In this document: positions 44,063-52,162 of the stretch, one piece after another
Numbering within the stretch: the first letter of the stretch is position 1
How the letters are laid out: every line of letters starts with the position of its first letter
Source: Holophagales bacterium
GTDB taxonomy: Bacteria > Acidobacteriota > Thermoanaerobaculia > Multivoradales > Multivoraceae
Length of the DNA stretch: 64,000 nucleotides
Reading direction: 5' to 3'
Assembly: GCA_009837885.1 (NCBI GenBank)
Contig: VXSP01000030.1
Coordinates: 62,001 to 126,000 of the forward strand
The notes under the pieces: generated by a model
What the model saw: the letters and a program-made list of their open reading frames with translations, nothing else
Database searches by the model: none
What the model was told of the DNA's origin: nothing
Position numbers and translations under genes: made by a program

Positions 44063-44803
44063 CTACTCCGTGCCGGAAACGCTCGTCGGCAGGCCTCGGC
44101 CGGCGCCCTGGCGCGACACGTGAAGGAACAGGCGCGCCAGGTGGCCCACCTCGTCGTCGCGGGTCAGGAGTTCGCGCTCGCCGAGCTCGTCTTTCTCCCC
44201 GTCCTTGGCCAGCTCCACCGCGTAGGCGAGGAGTTCGCCCAGCGGCTTGGCGGCCAGGTTGACGAACCAGATCGACGCCAGCACGCCGAGGACGAGCATG
44301 ACGCTGATCAGGTAGACCTGCTGGCCGATCGCCCGCTGAATCTTGAGCGCGACGACGTCGAGGTCCATCCCGACGTGGACGGTGCCGGCGACTCCGGCCA
44401 GGATCGGACTGCCGACCTCGATGAAATCGCCCATCCCGGGCAGGCTCCGTTCAACCGGCGCCGTGTTGCTGTGTTCGCTCTCGAGAATCTCCTCCGGGAT
44501 GCCCGGGACGAAGGTGTGCGCCAGGAACTCGCCCGTCTCGCTGGTGATGTAGATGTACCGGATGCCCTGAACCTCGAGAAACTGGTCGACCAGCGACTGC
44601 AGCGTCGCAAGATTCTGGTTCAGGAGAATGCCGGCGCTCGAGTCCGCGATCGTCTTGGCGATGTTCTGGGTGTTGACCTCGTACTCCGCCGACAGCTCGG
44701 TGTCGACGGTGTAGATGCAGAGAATCGAGGTCGAAAGGACGATCAGGCCGAAGACGGCGAAGATGCCGAACCTCGTCCACTTGAAGAGCCTGCGGATTCT
44801 CAT
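44063..44803 (-). CDS. Cache-like sensor ending in a HAMP domain (no output domain)
   Basis: 246 residues: a cytosolic start, helix FGIFAVFGLIVLSTSILCIY, a periplasmic sensor-like region (residues about 35-155, NIAKTIADSSAGILLNQNLA; RYIYITSETGEFLAHTFVPG), a second helix (VYLISVMLVLGVLASIWFVN), then a HAMP domain ending DDEVGHLARLFLHVSRQ and a short tail. There is no kinase, cyclase, GGDEF or chemoreceptor domain. Its ATG is one base after the stop of the binding-protein gene. It probably transmits ligand information to a separate partner; no truncating frameshift is visible. Confidence 0.72.
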   Translation of the reverse strand: MRIRRLFKWTRFGIFAVFGLIVLSTSILCIYTVDTELSAEYEVNTQNIAKTIADSSAGILLNQNLATLQSLVDQFLEVQGIRYIYITSETGEFLAHTFVPGIPEEILESEHSNTAPVERSLPGMGDFIEVGSPILAGVAGTVHVGMDLDVVALKIQRAIGQQVYLISVMLVLGVLASIWFVNLAAKPLGELLAYAVELAKDGEKDELGERELLTRDDEVGHLARLFLHVSRQGAGRGLPTSVSGTE

Positions 44804-44804
44804 C

Positions 44805-46166
44805 TCAGCCGAACCTGGCGCCCCAGTCGTCGAGCGGAACGAACCGGCCGTCCTCGACGACGGTGTGGTACACGCTCTGGAGTCCCTGGCGCCGGTCTGG
44901 ACCGAAGGACACGCGCTCGCTGATCCCGAGATCGAAGTCCTCGATGGAGAAGACCGCCTCCTCCAGGCCCGCCCGGTCCGGGTTCGGGCCCAGCCGCCGC
45001 AGAATCTCCCCCATCAGCTTGGCGTTCAGGAACCCCTCGAGACTGCCGAAGCTGTACGGGAACGGTGCGTACTCCTCCTGCATCAGGTCGGCCGGAACCT
45101 GGGGGTCGTAACGCGTCATCAGGTCCCGGTACTCCTGGACCGCCGGAATCGAGGTGTCCTCGTAGCTGGGGACCACCTGGGAGTTGATCAACTGCCGGGT
45201 GTATCTCTCGGCGTCGTCCTGCCCCTCGGTCAGGAGCTTCAGCAGGTTCTCGCTGCCGACGAAGGACAGGTTGGCGATCGGCACGTCGAGCCCGAAGTCG
45301 ACGGCGTCGCGCGCGAACGCGGCGCAGGCTGCGTAGGCGCCAATGCAGATGACGGCGTCCGGCGAGACTCCCTGGAGGATCTCGACCTGCTTCCTCATGC
45401 TGCCCGTGAACTTCTCGCCCCGGCTGTAGGTCGCCTCGCCCGCGAGCCGCTCGCCGTGACTCGCCAGCGCCGCCCTGACGCCGGCCCAGCCGCTACGCCC
45501 GTACGCGTCGATCTGGTAGAAGACGGCGATTCGCCGCCTGCCGATCTGCACCAGGTTGTCCACCAGACCCGCCGTCTCCTGGTTGTAGGAGGCACGCAGG
45601 TTGAACGCGAACTCGCCGTAGGGCGGCTCCCGTTGCGGCTGGGCGCCGGTGAACGGGAAGAACAGGAAGATGTTCTCGTCCTGGAACTTCTTCAGGATCG
45701 GCAGGACCCGGGTCACGGTCGGCGTCCCGACGTAGCCGAACAGGAGGAACACCTTGTCCTCCAGCATCAGCCTCATCGTGTTCTGAACGCAGGGATCGGG
45801 TTGATAGCCGTCGTCGTACAGCTTGAGGCTGACCCTTCGGCCCTCGATGCCGCCGTTCTCGTTCACGTTGTTGAAGTACGCCATGGCTCCACGGTAGAGC
45901 TCCGTGCCGAGCCCCCTCGACGGACCCGAGAAGGCGGCGGACACCCCGAGAACGATCTCTTCGTCCGTGGCGCCCCGACCTTCCGCCACGTCGGACGACT
46001 CGGCGTCCGAGCCTCCGGACTCCTGCCCGCGTCCCGCGGCCAGCGACGACGCCGTGAAGGGAGCGACGAGCAACGCGGCCAGGCCGGACCGCATCACGGA
46101 CTTCCTGGTGACCAGGGGACCCCAGCTGCCCCTGTGCGGAGCTCCCGGTCCGGGACTGCTTTGCAT
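44805..46166 (-). CDS. Periplasmic ligand-binding protein (branched-chain amino acid / ANF receptor type)
   Basis: 453 residues from the ATG at 46166, which stands seven bases after AGGAGG; the ATG at 46172 is too close to that site. A signal-like stretch (MRSGLAALLVAPFTASSLAA) follows a longer N-terminus. Type 1 periplasmic fold: EEIVLGVSAAFSGPSRGLGT, LLFGYVGTPTVTRVLPILKK, RRIAVFYQIDAYGRSGWAGV and VICIGAYAACAAFARDAVDF. LivJ-like, but no ABC permease or ATPase genes are near. Its neighbour is a HAMP sensor, which suggests ligand sensing rather than uptake. Confidence 0.85.
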   Translation of the reverse strand: MQSSPGPGAPHRGSWGPLVTRKSVMRSGLAALLVAPFTASSLAAGRGQESGGSDAESSDVAEGRGATDEEIVLGVSAAFSGPSRGLGTELYRGAMAYFNNVNENGGIEGRRVSLKLYDDGYQPDPCVQNTMRLMLEDKVFLLFGYVGTPTVTRVLPILKKFQDENIFLFFPFTGAQPQREPPYGEFAFNLRASYNQETAGLVDNLVQIGRRRIAVFYQIDAYGRSGWAGVRAALASHGERLAGEATYSRGEKFTGSMRKQVEILQGVSPDAVICIGAYAACAAFARDAVDFGLDVPIANLSFVGSENLLKLLTEGQDDAERYTRQLINSQVVPSYEDTSIPAVQEYRDLMTRYDPQVPADLMQEEYAPFPYSFGSLEGFLNAKLMGEILRRLGPNPDRAGLEEAVFSIEDFDLGISERVSFGPDRRQGLQSVYHTVVEDGRFVPLDDWGARFG

Positions 46167-46172
46167 GGACAT

Positions 46173-46180
46173 ACCTCCTG
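46173..46180 (-). promoter_or_regulatory. Ribosome binding site deciding the start of the binding-protein gene
   Basis: CAGGAGGT on the minus strand. Its distance to the ATG at 46166 is normal (about seven bases), while the ATG at 46172 directly abuts it, so 46166 is the more likely start. Confidence 0.6.
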
Positions 46181-46230
46181 TTCCGTTGGCCGCGTCAGAC
46201 ACTATCGCCAATCGGCGTAGCCGCCTGGTC

Positions 46231-46236
46231 TAGGAT
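46231..46236 (+). promoter_or_regulatory. Candidate -10 element TAGGAT for the biotin carboxylase gene
   Basis: TAGGAT followed by 12 bases and the ATG at 46249, in the divergent gap with the binding-protein gene. The leader would be only a few bases. Confidence 0.4.
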
Positions 46237-46248
46237 GCCCGCTCTGGC

Positions 46249-47793
46249 ATGAAGAACGGCCTGAAGAAGGTGCTCGTCGCGAACCGCGGCGAGATCGCGG
46301 TGCGGGTGATCCGGGCGCTCCGCGAGCGCGGCATCGTCTCGGTCGCCGTCTACTCGGAGGCGGACCGCGCCGGTCTCGCCACACAGATGGCGGACGAGGC
46401 CCACTGCATCGGCCCCGCTCCGTCGATCGAGAGCTACCTTCAGGCCGGGAGAATCGTCGACCTCGCCGCGTCCATCGGCGCCGACGCGATCCACCCCGGC
46501 TACGGCTTTCTGTCCGAGAACGCCGGTTTTGCGCGCCTGTGCGAGGAACGCGACATTACTTTCATCGGGCCGCCCTCCGCGGCGATCGCCGCGATGGGCT
46601 CGAAGATCGAAAGCCGGCGCCTGATGACCGCGGCCGGCGTACCCATCGTGCCGGGCGGCACCGATCCTCTGGCCTCCGCGGAAGCGGCCCGCGAAGCGGC
46701 AGCCGAGATCGGCTATCCGGTGATGCTCAAGGCCTCCGCCGGCGGCGGCGGCAAGGGCATGCGGCTGGTACGGGAGGAAAGCGAAATCGAAGCGGCCTTC
46801 CGGGGCGCGACCTCGGAGGCCGGCGCCAGCTTCGATGACGCCTCGGTCTACATCGAGCGCTTCGTCGAGCGGCCCCGCCACGTCGAGATCCAGATCCTCG
46901 GCGACCGGCACGGACGGATCGTCTCTCTCGGCGAACGGGAGTGCTCGCTGCAACGACGGCACCAGAAAGTGGTCGAAGAGGCGCCGTCGCCCGTCGTCGA
47001 CGCGGATCTCCGCCGCCGGATGGGCGAGGCGGCCGTTCGCGCCGCGGCCGCCGTGCAATACGTCGGCGCGGGCACGGTGGAGTTCCTGCTCGATCCCCGG
47101 GGAGAGTTCTACTTCCTGGAGATGAACACGAGGATCCAGGTCGAGCATCCCGTGACCGAGCTGGTCACGGGCATCGACATCGTCGCCGCCCAGCTCGACA
47201 TCGCGGCCGGCGAACCGCTGCCCGAGGCGCTGGAGAACGGCATGGAGCCCCAGGGGCACGCGGTCGAGGTCCGCCTGTACGCGGAGGATCCGTTCCGCAA
47301 CTTCGCTCCGTCGCCTGGCCGCATCGAACTGCTCCAACTACCGGAGGGCCCGGGCGTTCGCAACGACTGCGGCGTCTACGAGGGCGCGGAGGTGACGATC
47401 CACTACGACCCGATGCTGGCCAAGCTGATCGTCTGGGGGCGCGACCGGAGCGACGCTCTGGCTCGCCTCAGGCGGGCGCTCGCCGAAACCCGGGTGGAGG
47501 GCATCCGCACCAACCTGCCCCTCTTCGAGCAACTGCTCGAGGACGAGGACTTCGTGACCGGCAACATGGACATCTCGATGCTGGATCGCAAGCTCGAGAA
47601 CGGCGAGCTGCGGCCGGACGCGCCGGACGACGACGCCCTGGAGACCGACCTGCCCGTTCTCGCCGTCGTTCTCGCCCACCTGAAGCGGGTCGAGGCGAAC
47701 GGAACCGCGAGCGCGGCCGGCGGCAGCACGCCACAGTCGAACTGGCGGCTGGCGGCGCGGCGCGACGCCCGGAGGGGCACGAGTTGGAACTGA
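46249..47793 (+). CDS. Acyl-CoA carboxylase biotin carboxylase subunit
   Basis: 514 residues. ATP-grasp carboxylase: VLVANRGEIAVRVIRALRER at the start, IHPGYGFLSENAGFARLCEE, the ATP loop KASAGGGGKGMRLVR, YIERFVERPRHVEIQILGD, and FYFLEMNTRIQVEHPVTELV. It carboxylates biotin on a carrier protein with ATP and bicarbonate. It is longer than acetyl-CoA carboxylase AccC (about 450), with a C-terminal extension that runs toward a biotin-carrier domain encoded by the next gene; this suggests a split propionyl- or methylcrotonyl-CoA carboxylase alpha subunit. Confidence 0.93.
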   Translation: MKNGLKKVLVANRGEIAVRVIRALRERGIVSVAVYSEADRAGLATQMADEAHCIGPAPSIESYLQAGRIVDLAASIGADAIHPGYGFLSENAGFARLCEERDITFIGPPSAAIAAMGSKIESRRLMTAAGVPIVPGGTDPLASAEAAREAAAEIGYPVMLKASAGGGGKGMRLVREESEIEAAFRGATSEAGASFDDASVYIERFVERPRHVEIQILGDRHGRIVSLGERECSLQRRHQKVVEEAPSPVVDADLRRRMGEAAVRAAAAVQYVGAGTVEFLLDPRGEFYFLEMNTRIQVEHPVTELVTGIDIVAAQLDIAAGEPLPEALENGMEPQGHAVEVRLYAEDPFRNFAPSPGRIELLQLPEGPGVRNDCGVYEGAEVTIHYDPMLAKLIVWGRDRSDALARLRRALAETRVEGIRTNLPLFEQLLEDEDFVTGNMDISMLDRKLENGELRPDAPDDDALETDLPVLAVVLAHLKRVEANGTASAAGGSTPQSNWRLAARRDARRGTSWN

Positions 47794-48293
47794 TCGTCGC
47801 CCGCTCGGCGGAGGAGGTCCGCGTCGAGGTCCGCGCCGAGGCGAACGGCCACTGGACCGTCGCCGTCGACGACCGCGAGTACCGGGTGGACGCCGCGACC
47901 CTCGGACGGCCGGATGTCCTAAGCGTGATCGTCAACGGGCGTCAGGCGACGCAGAGCGTACGCTCGCTCGGCAACGGCGCCTATGACGTCGACGGCGTCG
48001 AACTGAAGGTGATCGACCCCCGCTCGCGGGCTCTCGGCGAGACGGCGCAGCAGGGAGACGCCGACACGTTCGAGGCGACCGCCTACATGCCCGGCCGCGT
48101 CACGGCCGTGCTCGCGGCCGAGGGCGACGAGGTGGCCTCCGGGCAGGGCGTTGTCGTGCTCGAGGCCATGAAGATGGAGAACGAGATCCAGTCGGAGATC
48201 GACGGGCGGCTCGAACAGCTCCTCGTCGAGGTCGGCCAGACGGTCGACGGCGGCCAGCCGCTCTTCGTCGTCGCCGCCGGCGCCGACGCCTAG
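47784..48293 (+). CDS. Biotin carboxyl carrier protein of acyl-CoA carboxylase
   Basis: 169 residues from a TTG that overlaps the biotin carboxylase gene by ten bases in another frame. A linker/BT-like region comes first (DREYRVDAATLGRPDVLSVI), then the biotinyl domain: YMPGRVTAVLAAEGDEVASG, VVVLEAMKMENEIQSEIDGR with the biotinylated Lys in EAMKMEN. It carries carboxybiotin to the carboxyltransferase, probably the subunit at 26600-28186. The frame change relative to the preceding gene looks natural rather than a sequencing error, because both ends are well formed. Confidence 0.9.
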   Translation: MELIVARSAEEVRVEVRAEANGHWTVAVDDREYRVDAATLGRPDVLSVIVNGRQATQSVRSLGNGAYDVDGVELKVIDPRSRALGETAQQGDADTFEATAYMPGRVTAVLAAEGDEVASGQGVVVLEAMKMENEIQSEIDGRLEQLLVEVGQTVDGGQPLFVVAAGADA

Positions 48294-48310
48294 CTCGCTC
48301 GCTGCCGCCC

Positions 48311-48353
48311 ACTGGGTACGCCGGCGTCCTCGCCGGCTGCCGCCGCAGGCGGC
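48311..48353 (-). repeat. Family A dispersed repeat at a convergent gene junction
   Basis: ACTGGGTACGCCGGCG, TCCTCGCCGGC and the second perfect hairpin GCCGCCGCAGGCGGC. It fills the 80-base gap between the convergent biotin carrier and DtxR-family genes. Confidence 0.85.
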
Positions 48354-48373
48354 CGGCACGACCGGCGGCAGCG

Positions 48374-49048
48374 CTAGTTCGCTTCCCGCACGAGCACCTT
48401 GGACGCGGCGGGGAAGCCGAGGCTGAACTCGCGCGCATCCGAGACCACCGCAACGCTGCCGGCCGTCTCGTCCCGCGCCGCCACCTCGACCAGGCTGCCG
48501 GGCATCAACCCTTCGCGCTCCGCGAAGCGCAGGAACTCGGCGTTCTGGTCCGTCACCCGAACCACCTCGACGACCTGGTTCAAGGCGCACTTCAACAGGC
48601 TCGGATGATCGACGAGCTCGATGTGGCCGTCGGCGCTCGGAATCGGATCGCCGTGGGGATCCACCGATGGATGGCCGAGCATCTCGTCCATCCGCTCGAT
48701 CATCCGTCCGGAAACGGAGTGCTCTAGCAACTCGGCCTCGGAGTGGACCTCACTCCAGTCGAAACCCATCACGTTGACCAGAAAGAGCTCGATCAGCCGA
48801 TGCCGTCTGAGCACGTGCGTCGCCAGCTTGCGACCGGCCGGCAGGAGTCGGACTCCGCTGTACGGTTCGTAGGCGATCAGCCCGGACTCGGCGAGGGTCT
48901 TCATCATCGCCGTGACCGAGGCGGGAGCCACCTTGAGGCGCGCCGCGATCCGTCCCATCGGTACGAGTTCCGCGCCCTCCAACCGGGCTTCGTGCTCCGC
49001 CAGGAAGATGCACTTCAGGTAGTCCTCGACGGTGCTACTGGCGCGCAT
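48374..49048 (-). CDS. DtxR/MntR-family metal-dependent regulator in the mevalonate operon
   Basis: 224 residues from the ATG at 49048. N-terminal winged helix (TVEDYLKCIFLAEHEARLEG; AARLKVAPASVTAMMKTLAE), a metal-binding dimerisation domain (RHRLIELFLVNVMGFDWSEV; HSEAELLEHSVSGRMIERMD; DPHGDPIPSADG) and a C-terminal FeoA/SH3-like domain. By family a Fe2+ or Mn2+ sensing repressor. It overlaps the isopentenyl phosphate kinase gene by 14 bases, so it is the last gene of the mevalonate operon. Whether it controls that operon or only rides in it is unknown. Confidence 0.88.
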   Translation of the reverse strand: MRASSTVEDYLKCIFLAEHEARLEGAELVPMGRIAARLKVAPASVTAMMKTLAESGLIAYEPYSGVRLLPAGRKLATHVLRRHRLIELFLVNVMGFDWSEVHSEAELLEHSVSGRMIERMDEMLGHPSVDPHGDPIPSADGHIELVDHPSLLKCALNQVVEVVRVTDQNAEFLRFAEREGLMPGSLVEVAARDETAGSVAVVSDAREFSLGFPAASKVLVREAN

Positions 49049-49961
49049 CTTCCACCTCGCTGGCACGCACGGCTGTACCGGTTGGACGCACGAGTGTACC
49101 GGCGCTCTCCGCCTCCCCGTCCGCGTCCCGCAGCACCGACTCGAGAAGGCCGGGGCGGCGCCCGTCGATGATGAGCGATTCAACGCCGCGCCGCGCCAGC
49201 GCCCAGGCGGTCGACAGGCGATGCTCCATCCCGCCAGTGACGTCGACCGCCGGTGAGCCGCCGGCAGCCGCCGACGCCGCGCGGATGTTCGCCGCGTCGA
49301 TGCGGCGTACGAGCCGGCCGGCGCCGTCCAGCACGCCGGCCGTGGCACCGAGCCACACCGCCCGTCGCACCTCGATACCGAGCGGCACGAGGGCGCGAAC
49401 AAGGAACTCGAACACCGTCTCCGTCGACGCGATCGAGGCCCCGCGCGTCCGGTCCACGACGACATCACCCATCGTGACCGGCACCAGGCCCTCCCGCAGC
49501 GCCGCCGCCAGCGGTGCGGGCGGCGGGCCGTCAGCCTCCCCGTCGTCAGCGACGAGAAACCCGGAAGGCAGTTGAGAATAGGCCGGAACGCCGGCCTCGA
49601 CCAGGCTTCCGACGACCAGCCGGTGGAGCTCGAACGCCGCGGACTGCGTGCGCGCGATGCCCATCCGGTCCGCGCCCGGCCCTGGACCGCTGCCGCCCCC
49701 GCCGCCGGCGAGGCCGGCCGCTCGGGCCTCCGGGTGTCCGAAGGAACCGCTGCCGTGACCGACCACGAGGCCGTCCCCCGACCAACCGGCCGCGATCTCG
49801 GCCGCCAGCCGCCGCAGGTGTTCCTTCGCGACCGTGCGCGGTTTCGTCTTGTCCGTGATCAGGCTGCCGCCGAGCTTGACCAGCGTGACGTCCAGCCGCC
49901 CGTCCCCGGCCTCCGCCACGCCCGCAGCGGCCGCACTCAAAGCTCGGCTCCGTGGCGCCAC
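49035..49961 (-). CDS. Isopentenyl phosphate kinase
   Basis: 308 residues. Amino-acid-kinase fold: VTLVKLGGSLITDKTKPRTV near residue 25, VVGHGSGSFGHPEARAAG (the phosphate-binding H-G-x-G-S-F-G-H block that marks IPK), LREGLVPVTMGDVVVDRTRG, and AVDVTGGMEHRLSTAWALAR. It phosphorylates isopentenyl phosphate to isopentenyl diphosphate in the alternative mevalonate pathway. Glutamate 5-kinase and aspartokinase relatives lack the GHGSGSFGH block. A Gly-rich insertion (GGGGGSGPGPG) follows it. It overlaps the decarboxylase gene by 25 bases and the regulator gene by 14. Confidence 0.88.
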   Translation of the reverse strand: MAPRSRALSAAAAGVAEAGDGRLDVTLVKLGGSLITDKTKPRTVAKEHLRRLAAEIAAGWSGDGLVVGHGSGSFGHPEARAAGLAGGGGGSGPGPGADRMGIARTQSAAFELHRLVVGSLVEAGVPAYSQLPSGFLVADDGEADGPPPAPLAAALREGLVPVTMGDVVVDRTRGASIASTETVFEFLVRALVPLGIEVRRAVWLGATAGVLDGAGRLVRRIDAANIRAASAAAGGSPAVDVTGGMEHRLSTAWALARRGVESLIIDGRRPGLLESVLRDADGEAESAGTLVRPTGTAVRASEVEDARQ

Positions 49962-50989
49962 ACCGGCGGGCCGCCGGTGCGATCGCGGAGCACCCGCTCG
50001 ACGCTGCCGAGTGCCATGAGCCGTTCCGCCACCCGCGCTTCGTCGGCCGGCTGGCAGATCACATGGACGTTCGCGCCCGCATCCATCGTGGCGTAGGCCG
50101 CCACGCCGTCCGCGCGCAGATCGCGGACCGCGGCCAGCACCTCGATCGTGCCCGGTGTCCAGTAGTACACGGGAGGCCTGGACGACATCGCGATCAGGTG
50201 GAGATCGATTCCCTCTTCCTCGACCGCCGGCCCCAGGGCCTCGAAGTCGCGCCGTCTGAGCGCGGCGCGCACCTGTTCGAGACGCTCCTCGAGCGCGGCG
50301 AGGCGCGGCGCGAAGTAGGGACTGCTGACCGCGAGCTGGTGCCCGTCGCGCGAAGACACCTTCTTGGCGCCGGTCTCGACGACGGCGACCACATCACAGA
50401 GCGGCCAGGCGTCCTCGTCCAGGACCTGAACCGCGCTGTTCTCGTCCCCGTCGGGCCACTCCACGTAGCCGCCGTAGGCCGAGCGCGCGGCCGAACCCGA
50501 ACCGCTGCTCCGCGACAGGGCGGACAGGGTCCGCGGTGGCAGGTCGAAGCCCATGGCGGCCGTCACGGCGAGGGTCAGGGCGGTGAAGCCCGAAGCGGAA
50601 GAGGCGATCCCGGCAGCCGCCGGGAACGTGTTGCCCGTCGCGATCCGGAACCCACCCGTGTATGGCGCCGCCGTTTGCCGCGACCACTCGCGCAGCCTGT
50701 CCAGGTGGCGCCGCGTGCGCTCGACGAAGGCCGGCGGCGCTTCCGCGGCGGGCTCGGTTCGACCGGCAGCCGGCTCTTCCAGCCAGACGATCTCGTCGTC
50801 CCGCCCGTCGGCCAGAGGGGACGCCGAGCAGATCGACCGGCAGGCGTCGAGGGTCATCGACAGCGAGCGGTTGAAGGGTACCGGGCCCGTGAGATCGCGG
50901 GCGCCCCAGTACTTGATGAAGGCGATGTTCGAAGGCGCCTCGGCGGTCACGGGCCCAGGCTGATGGGCCGGTTCCAACACGGAGTTCAT
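49937..50989 (-). CDS. Phosphomevalonate / diphosphomevalonate decarboxylase
   Basis: 350 residues, GHMP fold. APSNIAFIKYWGARD opens the protein, where classical diphosphomevalonate decarboxylases read KYWGKRD; FNRSLSMTLD and SSGSGSAARSAYGGYVEW follow (catalytic Ser/Arg), and the catalytic Asp lies in YATMDAGANVHVIC. It decarboxylates a phosphorylated mevalonate to isopentenyl (di)phosphate. Because an IPK gene follows and no phosphomevalonate kinase is present, I favour 5-phosphomevalonate as substrate. The sequence alone does not settle this. Confidence 0.85.
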   Translation of the reverse strand: MNSVLEPAHQPGPVTAEAPSNIAFIKYWGARDLTGPVPFNRSLSMTLDACRSICSASPLADGRDDEIVWLEEPAAGRTEPAAEAPPAFVERTRRHLDRLREWSRQTAAPYTGGFRIATGNTFPAAAGIASSASGFTALTLAVTAAMGFDLPPRTLSALSRSSGSGSAARSAYGGYVEWPDGDENSAVQVLDEDAWPLCDVVAVVETGAKKVSSRDGHQLAVSSPYFAPRLAALEERLEQVRAALRRRDFEALGPAVEEEGIDLHLIAMSSRPPVYYWTPGTIEVLAAVRDLRADGVAAYATMDAGANVHVICQPADEARVAERLMALGSVERVLRDRTGGPPVWRHGAEL

Positions 50990-51001
50990 CTCTCCCGGAG
51001 C

Positions 51002-52120
51002 CTACAGTCGATCGGCGATGGGACTCTCGAATCTCAGACCGTCGGCGCCGATTGCCGCGTTGACGGGCTCGAGGTCCGAGATTCCATCGACCGTCTCCTC
51101 CGGCCGGCCGCTGAGCACGCAGATCAGGGCACCGGCCGACTCGCCTTCGAGAGCCCCGGCCCCGGAGATCTTCGCCGCGCCCCCGGCCGCTTCCACCGAC
51201 GCGATCCGCTGCGCGACCGCCGGCGGCACCACGCCGAGTTCGACCAGGGCGCGGTGGCCGTCGGCGATCGCGGCAGCCGCATCCCGCGGCCCGCCGTCCC
51301 CCAGCGCCGCGCGAAAGGACTCGACCGCCGCCCCGATGCGGTCGAACACGGCGGTCGTCCGCTCGGGTTCGTCGTCGTAGCGCCGTCGCACCGCCGTGAC
51401 CACCGCGCCCGTCGTCTGGCCGGGCGTCCCGCTGTCGAGGATCCTGACCGCACCGGGAAGCCACTCCGGCCGCGGCAAGTCGTCGAATCGCAACTCGCCC
51501 TCCTCACGGCGGACGAGCAGGACGCCACCCCGTAGCACCGTGCCGCTGTCGATCCCCGACGGGAAACCGTGCTGCCGCCGCTCGACCTCGAGCGCCGCCG
51601 CCTCGATTGCCGCCAGTTCGTTCCGTGAGCGAACGCGCTTTCCCGCCAGTGCTCGGACGGCAGCAACCACTCCAACGGCGGCCGCGGCCGAACTGCCAAG
51701 GCCGGCACCAACCGGAACCTGGGACCGCAACCGCAGCTCCAAACCCCGTCGTCGCAGCTGTTCCGAAACCGCCGGTGGCAAAGATGCAGCCGCTTCACCG
51801 ACCGCGATCCTGACCAGGGCACTCCGGTCGTCCGCCGGTTTGAACGACACGTCGCCCGCTTCGAACCTGCCCCATCGACTGCGGGCGCGGTTCGTGAAGT
51901 CCTCAAGCGCCCGCCACGTGTGCTCTTCCTGAAGATCCAGGTCGGGCAAGTCCAGGCGGACCCGGCCGACATCCGTCGAACTGCAACGCGCCTCAACGGC
52001 AAGGCGCAGGTCCACCGCCGCCACCACCGCCGGCCGGCCATACACCGCCGCATGCTCCCCCATCAGGATCACCTTCCCCGGCACGCTCAACCGCACCGCG
52101 GACGCCACATCTCCGGTCAT
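51002..52120 (-). CDS. mvk: Mevalonate kinase
   Basis: 372 residues from the ATG at 52120, which keeps the gene clear of the repeat upstream. GHMP motif 1 VPGKVILMGEHAAVYGRPAV and motif 2 VPVGAGLGSSAAAAVGVVAA are those of mevalonate kinase rather than phosphomevalonate kinase. HGFPSGIDSGTVLRGG and AKISGAGALEGESAGALI complete the fold. It phosphorylates mevalonate at O5. It precedes the decarboxylase by 12 bases. Confidence 0.92.
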   Translation of the reverse strand: MTGDVASAVRLSVPGKVILMGEHAAVYGRPAVVAAVDLRLAVEARCSSTDVGRVRLDLPDLDLQEEHTWRALEDFTNRARSRWGRFEAGDVSFKPADDRSALVRIAVGEAAASLPPAVSEQLRRRGLELRLRSQVPVGAGLGSSAAAAVGVVAAVRALAGKRVRSRNELAAIEAAALEVERRQHGFPSGIDSGTVLRGGVLLVRREEGELRFDDLPRPEWLPGAVRILDSGTPGQTTGAVVTAVRRRYDDEPERTTAVFDRIGAAVESFRAALGDGGPRDAAAAIADGHRALVELGVVPPAVAQRIASVEAAGGAAKISGAGALEGESAGALICVLSGRPEETVDGISDLEPVNAAIGADGLRFESPIADRL

Positions 52121-52162
52121 CGAGCGACCCGAAAGCCCGACGCCGTCCAGCCTGTCCGCGGG

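Noticed and set aside
47784-47793. Frameshift error between biotin carboxylase and biotin carrier
   Set aside because: Both ends look natural (short overlap, in-frame stop, start codon at the overlap), though a read check is suggested in the findings.
51002-52120. Phosphomevalonate kinase instead of mevalonate kinase
   Set aside because: The first GHMP motif PGKVILMGEHAAVYG is the mevalonate kinase form.
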